From positions 1-18,878 of the forward strand of contig CAYMCM010000048.1 of NCBI GenBank assembly GCA_964388945.1: a stretch of DNA of 18,878 nt, read 5' to 3'. The notes beneath the pieces were generated by a model, which ran no database searches, was not told the DNA's origin, and worked only from the letters and a program-made list of their open reading frames with translations. Made by a program: the position numbers and the translations under genes. This document shows positions 7,842 to 14,976 of the stretch, in pieces. This DNA is from Roseburia_D sp964388945 (GTDB taxonomy: Bacteria; Bacillota; Clostridia; Lachnospirales; Lachnospiraceae). Each line of letters starts with the position of its first letter. Positions within the stretch are counted from its first letter, which is position 1.

Positions 7842-8888
7842 ATGAGTGAAGGCAGAAAAAGATTGATATATCTGGATATTATCCGTGTGTTTGCATTGGT
7901 ATGTGTGTTTGTAGTGCATTTTACCAGGCAGTTTGAGTTTAGTGGGATAGACTGCGGCGGATATAAAATTTTGCCGGATTATCCATTCGGGGTATATCTT
8001 GGCAGTCTAGGTGTATCTTTGTTTTTTCTCACATCTGGTGCTTCTTTGATGTATGTATATGAAAAAAAATGCGATCTTATTACCTATATAAAACGCCGAT
8101 TTTTTGGTATTCTTCCGATGTATTGGATAGCGTTTGTAGCTGCGACACTATATCAGTTTTACAGCACCAGGCAGTTCCAGAATGACAGCGCACCGTGGAC
8201 GATTTTGTTGTCTTTATGTGGGCTGGATGGTTATCTGGAGTGGTATATTCCGAGTTTTCATGTGATCGGGGACTGGTTTCTTGGGTGTATCATACTGATT
8301 TACTGCCTGTTTCCATTACTTCGTATCGGGATCATAAAAAAACCGCGGATTACTATTGGATTGTCGCTCATCGTATATGTGTTGGGTGGAATCTTCTTTC
8401 GGAGTGCAATGCCGCCGGATGCACTGTTTTTATTACGTGTTCCGGAGATTTTGTTCGGGATGTGCTTTGTATACTATTTCGGAAAAGTAAAGTCATATGT
8501 GGCGGCAATCGCAGCCGTTTTTTTGGCATTTTGTGCGATTGGGAATTTCACACAGGTGCCAACGATCTGGCTTGCACCGCCGGTCGGTATTGCGGCATTT
8601 TTAGTGCTTACATATTGCTCAGAGTGGCTGGGACGCTCGCTGGCAGTTGTAGACTTTTCAACGATGATCAGCAAATACTGTTATGCGATCTTTCTGACAC
8701 ATCACATAGTTATTGTGGAAGTGTTTGGGAGGTTTCAGAATTATGGTCGTTCAATGAAGGGTTCAGAGGTGTGGCTGCTGTTTTTTGTATGCATATTTGT
8801 TACAGCAGTATTATCGGGTGCGTTGTATCGCGTCAATGTACATTTCTGTAACGGACTGAAAAAAATACCGGGAAAGGAGAAAAAATGA
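7842..8888 (+). CDS. Acyltransferase family 3 membrane protein, probable glycan O-acyltransferase
   Basis: This integral membrane protein of 348 residues has about ten hydrophobic segments. The N-terminal signature YLDIIRVFALVCVFVVHF contains Arg15 and His26, the expected catalytic histidine of acyltransferase family 3. FFLTSGASLMYVY (61-73), the KRRFFGILPMYW segment (84-95) with its paired arginines, and the VIGDWFLGCIILIY helix (141-154) are also family features. Such enzymes move acetyl or succinyl groups to sugars on the outer face of the membrane, so O-acetylation of this locus's polysaccharide is likely; the acyl group is not known. A GTG at 7836 is an alternative start, but AAAGGA (7826-7831) is spaced 10 bases from ATG 7842 and only 4 from the GTG, so ATG is preferred. 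Its last codon overlaps the next start (ATGA). Confidence 0.9.
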   Translation: MSEGRKRLIYLDIIRVFALVCVFVVHFTRQFEFSGIDCGGYKILPDYPFGVYLGSLGVSLFFLTSGASLMYVYEKKCDLITYIKRRFFGILPMYWIAFVAATLYQFYSTRQFQNDSAPWTILLSLCGLDGYLEWYIPSFHVIGDWFLGCIILIYCLFPLLRIGIIKKPRITIGLSLIVYVLGGIFFRSAMPPDALFLLRVPEILFGMCFVYYFGKVKSYVAAIAAVFLAFCAIGNFTQVPTIWLAPPVGIAAFLVLTYCSEWLGRSLAVVDFSTMISKYCYAIFLTHHIVIVEVFGRFQNYGRSMKGSEVWLLFFVCIFVTAVLSGALYRVNVHFCNGLKKIPGKEKK

Positions 8889-9889
8889 GACATATTTTAC
8901 AGGCAGTAATTGTTTTTTACAATTTATTCCTGTTGCCATTTTGCCTTGGTATATTTTGGCAAAAGTATATGGAAAAAACAAAAATGGGTTTTGCCAAAAT
9001 ATATGTTTATGGATGGCTTTGTAATTTTGTGATATTCTGGTTGATTGCAGTTCCCTGTGTTCATATTCGGATTCCTTTTCAGGGACTGGTATGCTTGTGG
9101 ACGGGGGTGAGTATTGCACTTGGTGTGCTTTCTGTTTTACAAATACGCAGGGAAATATTTGAAAGTATCGTTCAGAATTTAAGGCATTTTGCAAGGATTA
9201 AGCCTCTGTCAAAGGGAATCCTGTTTTTTATGGCTGCAGTATCTATGTTTTCCATATTATTTGCAGTACCGTCTACGGAAGATGCAACACCAGAGGTTCT
9301 TATGATAACACGGGCAACAGATACGATGTATCTGCATGAAGTATATGATGATACACTCTATGAGCGTGTACCGGAAGTGGTGGTTAATTCTCCGATAGAA
9401 ATGCTTTATGCAGTGACGGATCAGCAAATCCATATGGAGCCGGCAAAGTTTGTGCATACAGTACTTCCGGTTCCACTTCTCATGTTTTTCTTTTGTATAC
9501 ATTATATGCTGGGTGACTGGCTTTTTGGTAAAGATGAGGAAAATAAAATCCGGTATTTGTTTTATATGATACTTATTTATACAATGGTGTTTTATTCCAG
9601 CAGGGCAGGTGCATTTGGAGTGTTTACAAATATCTGGATGCCAACAACATTGATGTTTAACTGTATTCTTCCGTTGGCAACGTATGAGTGTTTAAAACTC
9701 GCAGATTGTGTAGTGAACAAACGGACGCAAAAAAAACTGGCTGCGGATATTGGAATTGTGTTTTTCATTGTTATTGCTGCTCAACTGATTTTGTACTACG
9801 GTGCATTTTTGGTGCTTTTGTGGCTTGGCTGTAGTTTCACAATCATCGGGGGCAGGAGGTTATTAAAAAATGAAGGTTATATTAAATGA
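8885..9889 (+). CDS. DUF6077-like multi-pass membrane protein, N-terminal half
   Basis: This 334-residue, strongly hydrophobic protein has membrane segments near residues 5-23, 40-57, 66-86, 111-128, 193-210, 224-240, 250-268 and 289-320. An exposed loop at about 129-192 carries EDATPEVLMITRATDTMYLHE and KFVHTVLPVPLLM. I associate this acidic loop plus HTVLP pattern with DUF6077 proteins of clostridial envelope loci; that is recalled family knowledge and only moderately sure. The reading frame ends right after a transmembrane segment, and the next reading frame continues with more membrane segments. The two look like halves of one protein separated by a single-base difference in a run of six A (9865-9870). 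GGAAAGGAG at 8872-8880 precedes the ATG, which overlaps the acyltransferase stop codon. Function is unknown; export or remodelling of the glycan at the membrane is possible from context. Confidence 0.7.
   Translation: MRHILQAVIVFYNLFLLPFCLGIFWQKYMEKTKMGFAKIYVYGWLCNFVIFWLIAVPCVHIRIPFQGLVCLWTGVSIALGVLSVLQIRREIFESIVQNLRHFARIKPLSKGILFFMAAVSMFSILFAVPSTEDATPEVLMITRATDTMYLHEVYDDTLYERVPEVVVNSPIEMLYAVTDQQIHMEPAKFVHTVLPVPLLMFFFCIHYMLGDWLFGKDEENKIRYLFYMILIYTMVFYSSRAGAFGVFTNIWMPTTLMFNCILPLATYECLKLADCVVNKRTQKKLAADIGIVFFIVIAAQLILYYGAFLVLLWLGCSFTIIGGRRLLKNEGYIK
9854..9859 (+). promoter_or_regulatory. Ribosome binding site for the second DUF6077-like frame
   Basis: AGGAGG lies ten bases before ATG 9870 within the coding sequence of the preceding gene. 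It is strong enough for independent or coupled initiation, and is the main argument that the split is functional and not just a frameshift. Confidence 0.6.
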
Positions 9890-10589
9890 AATGCGGCTGG
9901 TAGGAAGTACATATTTGATTTTCAGCCTGCATGTATTTGAACTTTCAGTAGTTCTGCTGGCAATTTTGTATCTGTTTTTAAAGCCGGCAGTAAAAATGAA
10001 AGATATGGTTAATACCTGCATTTTGCTGACATTTTTAGTGTGCAATCCGTTTTTTGCCAATAATATGATCTCTTTTATTTATGGCGGAGCGGCAGGAGTG
10101 TATTGGCAGATGTTCTATCTGCTTCCATTTGCCGTTATAGTTCCGTATGCGGCAATTTGCATTGGAGAACGTCAGAAGAAAAAAAGAGGACATATATGGG
10201 TATTTCTGTTGGTATTTGTATTATTGCAATTAAATACAAAGCTGGATTATACGTCTCAAAATCTGAAGTTTTCTTTAAATATAGCGAAGATTGATCCAGA
10301 GGTGTGTCAGATCGGAGACATGTTGAGCGGTATCGATGCTTATGCTATGGCACCAGAACATGTGGCATCCCAGCTGCGGGAATATAATCTGGCAGCACGG
10401 GTGTATTATAATAAATCTTATGTATATGATGCATCGGATGTAAAAGCATTGACTGAGGTAGCGAAAGAATATGGATGCAACGTGATCATCGTGCAAAAAA
10501 ATGAGGATGACAGAAACCGAATTCAGGCAGCAGAATATATTTATCTGACTGAGACGGAAAATTACGTTCTCTACATATATCTCTCCTGA
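9870..10589 (+). CDS. DUF6077-like membrane protein, C-terminal half
   Basis: This 239-residue protein has membrane segments near residues 12-37, 48-66, 81-99 and 108-121. A soluble tail (about 122-239) follows, with YGCNVIIVQKNEDD and a terminal YVLYIYLS strand, probably outside the cell given the basic loop RQKKKRGH between the last two helices. The NPFF...VYWQMFYLLP segment (59-86) resembles the later part of DUF6077-type proteins, so it complements the preceding frame. It overlaps that frame by 20 bases in the +1 register. Removing one A from the run at 9865-9870 would join the two into a single 567-residue protein. It could therefore be a natural two-subunit split with its own ribosome binding site, an inactivating indel, or a sequencing error. 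No specific function can be given. Confidence 0.65.
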   Translation: MKVILNEMRLVGSTYLIFSLHVFELSVVLLAILYLFLKPAVKMKDMVNTCILLTFLVCNPFFANNMISFIYGGAAGVYWQMFYLLPFAVIVPYAAICIGERQKKKRGHIWVFLLVFVLLQLNTKLDYTSQNLKFSLNIAKIDPEVCQIGDMLSGIDAYAMAPEHVASQLREYNLAARVYYNKSYVYDASDVKALTEVAKEYGCNVIIVQKNEDDRNRIQAAEYIYLTETENYVLYIYLS

Positions 10590-10614
10590 TGAAATAGCGA
10601 TAATTTGATAAAAA

Positions 10615-10643
10615 TAGACAGGATATGTAATCTATGCTATAAT
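10615..10643 (+). promoter_or_regulatory. Sigma-A promoter upstream of the glycosylphosphotransferase gene
   Basis: TAGACA (10615-10620, five of six consensus bases) is separated by exactly 17 bases from TATAAT (10638-10643, full consensus). A TG dinucleotide at 10635-10636 makes an extended -10. Transcription would start near 10650, giving a short leader of 20-40 bases. It sits in the 79-100 base gap after the DUF6077-like gene, the only clear promoter in the window, and marks the start of a second transcription unit. Confidence 0.85.
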
Positions 10644-10689
10644 CGAAGAGTTAAAAACGAGAAATCAAATGAATACAGGTAGAGGAAAT

Positions 10690-12054
10690 ATGAAACATAG
10701 AACGAATGAACAGTATAAACATCTTTTAAATTTTGTCGCCAATATTATCACGCTGGTCGTAGAAGGTGGTTTATTTGCATATGTGTGGTATGAATATTAC
10801 AGTGATGTGATATTCATGCCTTTTTTTCGTAGAGGAAACTGGGCGGTTATTGGTTTTTATGTGTTGATCATCTTTTTCTTTACGAAAGTGTTAAATGGAT
10901 ACAAGATCGGCTATCTGCGCGGACAGGATATCTGTCTGTCTCATATTCTGGCAATATTTTTGAGTACGATTGCGGCTTATCTTGAGGTCTGCATGGTCGG
11001 AAGGGACTATTTGAATCCGAGACCGATCCTTGTCATGGCAGCGGCAGAAGTGGTATTTATTATTCCCTGGGTATGGATCATGCGAAAAATGTATGCGTTT
11101 CTCTATCCGCCAAGAAAAATGCTGGTGATCTATGGAGAACATTCTCCGACACAGTTTATTAATAAGATAAATACCAGAAAAGACAAGTTTGATATTTGTG
11201 CCTCTGTCAGTTATACGGTCGGTTATGAAAAATTATACCCGCTTATCATGGAATATGAGGCAGTAGCACTTTGTGATATTCCGGCAGATGCGAGAAATCA
11301 GATTGAAAAATTCTGTTATCAGATATCCAGAAGGGCTTATGTGACACCAAAAATTTCGGATATCATTTTGACAGCGGCAGACAGCATACATCTGTTTGAT
11401 ACACCGCTACTTTTGACCAGAAATCAGGGACTTAGTATTGATCAGAAATTTTTCAAACGCTTCTTTGATATTGTCCTTTCATTGATTGCGATTGTTATCG
11501 CGTCTCCGGTCATGCTCATTATAGCACTCTGTATCAAGCTGTATGATGGGGGACCGGTACTGTATCGTCAGGAACGTCTGACCAGAAACGGAACGCCGTT
11601 TATGATCCTTAAATTCCGCAGTATGAGTATGGATTCAGAAAAGAATGGTGCGCGTCTTGCTATGAAAGATGACAAGCGTGTGACACCGGTAGGAAAAGTG
11701 ATCCGCAGAATACATTTTGATGAACTGCCACAGATCTTTAATATCCTGATGGGTGATATGTCATTTGTCGGACCGCGGCCGGAACGCAGGGAGATCCATG
11801 ATCAGTATTGTGAAAAAATACCGGAGTTTGATTTCCGGTTAAAAGTTAAGGCAGGGCTGACCGGTTATGCTCAGGTGTATGGTAAGTATAACACCACACC
11901 TTATGATAAATTGAAACTGGATCTTACTTATATTGAAAATTACTCACTGCTTTTAGATTTAAAGATGATGCTTTTGACATTTAAGGTTATTTTTCAAAAG
12001 GAAAATACAGAAGGCGTGGATATTAACCAGATTACGGCAGATTATCATGAGTAA
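10690..12054 (+). CDS. Exopolysaccharide polyprenyl glycosylphosphotransferase (initiating sugar transferase)
   Basis: This enzyme starts a glycan by moving a sugar-1-phosphate from a nucleotide sugar to undecaprenyl phosphate at the membrane. The N-terminal half has about four membrane helices (10-33, 51-66, 82-104, 114-131) and a nucleotide-binding-like linker domain (140-240), as in WbaP/CpsE-type proteins. The catalytic domain begins at KRFFDIVLSLIAIVIASP (256-273), followed by GGPVLYRQERL, LKFRSMSMD, FDELPQIFNILMGDMSFVGPRPER (343-366; catalytic Asp-Glu at 344-345) and the VKAGLTGYAQVYGKYNT block. Which sugar it uses is not evident. ATG 10690 follows AGAGGA at short spacing; ATG 10669, seven codons upstream, is an alternative with a weaker site. 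A strong promoter precedes it, so it leads a second operon and probably primes the lipid carrier for the glycan made here. Confidence 0.93.
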   Translation: MKHRTNEQYKHLLNFVANIITLVVEGGLFAYVWYEYYSDVIFMPFFRRGNWAVIGFYVLIIFFFTKVLNGYKIGYLRGQDICLSHILAIFLSTIAAYLEVCMVGRDYLNPRPILVMAAAEVVFIIPWVWIMRKMYAFLYPPRKMLVIYGEHSPTQFINKINTRKDKFDICASVSYTVGYEKLYPLIMEYEAVALCDIPADARNQIEKFCYQISRRAYVTPKISDIILTAADSIHLFDTPLLLTRNQGLSIDQKFFKRFFDIVLSLIAIVIASPVMLIIALCIKLYDGGPVLYRQERLTRNGTPFMILKFRSMSMDSEKNGARLAMKDDKRVTPVGKVIRRIHFDELPQIFNILMGDMSFVGPRPERREIHDQYCEKIPEFDFRLKVKAGLTGYAQVYGKYNTTPYDKLKLDLTYIENYSLLLDLKMMLLTFKVIFQKENTEGVDINQITADYHE

Positions 12055-12083
12055 TGCAGCAGTCTGTGAGAGATGAAGATAAT

Positions 12084-12088
12084 GGGAG
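12084..12088 (+). promoter_or_regulatory. Ribosome binding site setting the AmsE-like glycosyltransferase start
   Basis: GGGAG lies seven bases before ATG 12096. The earlier in-frame ATG at 12054, overlapping the previous stop codon, has no purine-rich site and would add 14 residues upstream of the normal family N-terminus FSVLMSVY. Confidence 0.75.
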
Positions 12089-12095
12089 TTGGACA

Positions 12096-12911
12096 ATGGG
12101 ATTTTCGGTATTAATGTCGGTTTATCAAAAAGAAAAACCGGAGTATTTAAAAGAGGCTCTTCTTAGTGTTATATGTCAGACCAGAGTGCCGGACGAAATC
12201 GTTCTTATAGAAGACGGACCATTAACAAAAGAGTTATATCAGGTAATTGAAGAAATCAAAAATAGATATTTGCCGTTAAAAACGTATCAGATAAAAGAAA
12301 ACGTACAGCTTGGCAGGGCGTTGGCAAAGGGTGTGGAAATTTGTGAATATGAATTGATTGCAAGAATGGATACGGATGATATTGCAGTAGAAAAACGTTT
12401 TGAAATGCAGTATCGTTATATGATAGAGCATCCTGATATAGCAGTAACAGGAGGCTTTATGGAAGAGTTTGATGAAGAAAATCCTGCGTATCATAAAGTA
12501 AAGACCATGCCGGAACAGATGTCAGAAATTCGTCAGTATGCAAAATATCGTAATCCGCTCAATCATATGACGGTAATGTTTCGTAAGGAAGCGGTGATAA
12601 AAGCGGGAAATTACAGACATTTTCCATTTTTAGAGGATTATGATCTTTGGAATCGTATGCTGGCACAAGGTGAAGAATTTTATAATCTGGAAGAGGTGTT
12701 GGTAAAAGCAAGAACAAACAGAGAATTGTATGGGAGACGCGGTGGAAATGCGTACTGCCGACAGTATCTGTATCTGAGAAGACAACAAAGACAGATAGGG
12801 CTGCTTGGAAAGTGGGATTATTGTATGGCAGTGCTGCTGACAATCATAATGACGATGCAGCCAGCCGGAATTCGAAAAATGATTTATCAGAAGATCCTCA
12901 GAAAACAGTGA
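12096..12911 (+). CDS. Family 2 glycosyltransferase, AmsE-like
   Basis: This is a GT-A fold inverting glycosyltransferase of family GT2, which adds one sugar to the lipid-linked chain on the cytosolic side. From the chosen start the 271-residue protein begins MGFSVLMSVYQKEKPEYL. It then shows PDEIVLIEDGPL (32-43), the metal-binding MDTDD (91-95) and FLEDYDLWNRML (178-189), which carries the catalytic-base region. These motifs are close to the AmsE/amylovoran-type subgroup. The C-terminal part (about 240-265) is basic and hydrophobic and may hold it to the membrane. It follows the glycosylphosphotransferase by 41 bases, so it could catalyse the second sugar addition, but donor and acceptor cannot be read from the sequence. 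Confidence 0.9.
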   Translation: MGFSVLMSVYQKEKPEYLKEALLSVICQTRVPDEIVLIEDGPLTKELYQVIEEIKNRYLPLKTYQIKENVQLGRALAKGVEICEYELIARMDTDDIAVEKRFEMQYRYMIEHPDIAVTGGFMEEFDEENPAYHKVKTMPEQMSEIRQYAKYRNPLNHMTVMFRKEAVIKAGNYRHFPFLEDYDLWNRMLAQGEEFYNLEEVLVKARTNRELYGRRGGNAYCRQYLYLRRQQRQIGLLGKWDYCMAVLLTIIMTMQPAGIRKMIYQKILRKQ

Positions 12912-12944
12912 AAGAAAGATTAGAATATATGGGAGACAGAGTGG

Positions 12945-13940
12945 ATGAAAAAAATACTCACAGTGGTTATACCAGCGTATAATGTTGAAAAATATCTGGA
13001 GAAATGTATGCATTCTTTTGAAATTCCAGAAATCTTAGACAAAATCGAGATACTGGTTATTAATGACGGCTCAAAGGATGGTACTGAGCAGATTGCACGT
13101 GCTTATTGTGAAAAATACCCGCAAACATATTTCTTGTACAACAAAGAAAATGGAGGACATGGTTCAGGTATTAATTACGGAATACGCTATGCGACTGGAA
13201 AATATTTCAAAGTTGTTGATGGGGATGACTGGGTAGATATGCAGGAACTAAAAAAGTTTGTATCTGTTCTGGAAAAGCAGGAGGCAGATGTTGTGGCATC
13301 GGATTTTACCTGTATACAGGATGAAACGTATGCAGTGCTTGAGAAAAAACAGTGTACAGATGATCAGGCACAATACGGAAAATGTTGTTCGCTTCCGCAA
13401 GGCGAGGTAGAACACATTATAAAGATGCATTCACTTACGATTAAGACAACCATTCTGCAGGAACATCAGATTCACATGGATGAAAAATGCTATTATGTGG
13501 ACTGTGAGTACATCACATATCCGATTCCTTATGTGGATACGGTGTATTTTTACAAAGGAAGTCTTTATCAATACCGGTTGGGCAGACAAGGACAGAGTGT
13601 AGATATTAAAAGTATGCAGAAAAACCGGTCACAGCACAGATATGTGCTGGAACAACTGCTTGATTTTTACCGCAAAGAGCAGAAGCAGCTTAAGGCTGGA
13701 ACAAAACGATATATGGAGCGTTGCATTGCGCAGGTTGTCGAAAATGAGTTTCAGATCTATATCAGCATGGGACTTAAAAAGGGAATCCGAGAGGAACTGC
13801 AACAATGGGATCTTGAACTGAAGGAGAAATATTTGGAAATATACGCAGCAACAGATAAGAAAAGTATTACAATGTTGCGAAAAACAAACTATCATGTGCT
13901 AAAATTAGGAGCAGTAATATATAAAGTTGTAAAAGGATAA
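12945..13940 (+). CDS. Family 2 glycosyltransferase (tandem paralogue 1)
   Basis: This is a 331-residue GT2 enzyme. The GT-A core shows VVIPAYNVEKYLEKC (7-21), ILVINDGSKDGT (36-47), the NGGHGSGINYGI segment (69-80) and metal-binding VVDGDDWVD (90-98). The C-terminal 130 residues are helical and charged, with no clear membrane helix. It is strongly similar over the first 100 residues to the next gene, especially the KENGGHGS and ATGKYFKVVD stretches, so the two arose by duplication. GGGAG at 12931-12935, nine bases ahead of the ATG, supports the start. The transferred sugar is unknown; as part of the operon it should act on the growing lipid-linked glycan. Confidence 0.9.
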   Translation: MKKILTVVIPAYNVEKYLEKCMHSFEIPEILDKIEILVINDGSKDGTEQIARAYCEKYPQTYFLYNKENGGHGSGINYGIRYATGKYFKVVDGDDWVDMQELKKFVSVLEKQEADVVASDFTCIQDETYAVLEKKQCTDDQAQYGKCCSLPQGEVEHIIKMHSLTIKTTILQEHQIHMDEKCYYVDCEYITYPIPYVDTVYFYKGSLYQYRLGRQGQSVDIKSMQKNRSQHRYVLEQLLDFYRKEQKQLKAGTKRYMERCIAQVVENEFQIYISMGLKKGIREELQQWDLELKEKYLEIYAATDKKSITMLRKTNYHVLKLGAVIYKVVKG

Positions 13941-13943
13941 AAT

Positions 13944-14954
13944 ATGAAAAAAATATTATCGATTATTATTCCGACTTATAATGCAGAAAAATATTTGAGA
14001 AAATGCCTGGAATCTTTTGGGAAAATAAGAGAAGAAGAACGGAAAAAATGTGAGATTCTTGTGATAAATGATGGGTCGTCGGATGATAGTGTGAACATTG
14101 CAAAAGAATTTGCAGAAGAACAGCCGGAAATCTTTAAGATTGTTCATAAGGAAAATGGTGGGCACGGATCAGCAATTAATGTTGGAGTAAGAGCGGCGAC
14201 TGGGAAATATTTTAAAGTGGTAGATGCAGATGATTGGGTTGATTTCCAAGATGCAGAAAAAATGGTTCGGTTACTGGAAACAGAAATGGCAGATGCAATC
14301 GTTACCGGATACTGGACTTATAATATTGTGGAAAAAGCAAAGAAGCAGTATGATGTGAATGTAGCAGACGAATCGCAGTATTACAATTTAGACGAACTGA
14401 TGGATAAATGGAAACAAATTGAATGGGGAATGACATTTCATGGCATATGGTATCGGAAGGATTTTTATAAGAGTCTGCATTATGCTCTGGTTGAGCATGT
14501 GTTTTATGAAGATCAGGAATATGCTACGATTCCGCTGTGCTATGCACAAAAAATACGTTGTATCAATACGCATATGTATATATATCGTATTGGAGATGTA
14601 AACCAGAGTGTTTCGTCAGAAAATCAAATAAAAAGACTTCCAGATGCGAAAAAAGTAATTGAAAGAATGATGGAGAAGGGCAGAGATGTGAAAAAGTTTG
14701 CAATCGGAGGTGAGCGATATTGGCAGAAAAAACTTACCATGATGATCAATAGTTATTATGAGATTTCTTTGTTAAAAGATCCGGATCGTGTCTGTGGAAG
14801 AAAAAATGCCCGTGATTTAGAAGAAAGGATTGTAGAATGCAGTCCACGGATTGCACAGCTTAATAAACATAAATATCAGATATTCCGTATGATGAATTAT
14901 TTAGGGGTAAAAGATACAACTTACCAGAAAATTTTGGCGAGCATAAAAAAGTAA
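13944..14954 (+). CDS. Family 2 glycosyltransferase (tandem paralogue 2)
   Basis: This is a 336-residue GT2 enzyme that begins three bases after the stop codon of its paralogue. Motifs in order are IIIPTYNAEKYLRKC (7-21), ILVINDGSSDDS (38-49), NGGHGSAINVGVRAATGKYF (71-90) and metal-binding VVDADDWVD (92-100). FHGIWYRKDFY and VFYEDQEYATIPL lie near 165-195, the latter fitting the acceptor and catalytic-base region. The two copies have diverged most after residue 110, as expected if they use different acceptors or donors in the same repeat unit. AAAGGA at 13932-13937 precedes the ATG by six bases. Confidence 0.9.
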   Translation: MKKILSIIIPTYNAEKYLRKCLESFGKIREEERKKCEILVINDGSSDDSVNIAKEFAEEQPEIFKIVHKENGGHGSAINVGVRAATGKYFKVVDADDWVDFQDAEKMVRLLETEMADAIVTGYWTYNIVEKAKKQYDVNVADESQYYNLDELMDKWKQIEWGMTFHGIWYRKDFYKSLHYALVEHVFYEDQEYATIPLCYAQKIRCINTHMYIYRIGDVNQSVSSENQIKRLPDAKKVIERMMEKGRDVKKFAIGGERYWQKKLTMMINSYYEISLLKDPDRVCGRKNARDLEERIVECSPRIAQLNKHKYQIFRMMNYLGVKDTTYQKILASIKK

Positions 14955-14976
14955 TAGTTGAAAGCTGAGGATGGAA

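Noticed and set aside
8195..8851. 218-codon open frame on the + strand
   Set aside because: It is an alternative frame inside the acyltransferase gene, which has clear family motifs; the alternative product is cysteine- and tryptophan-rich without recognisable features.
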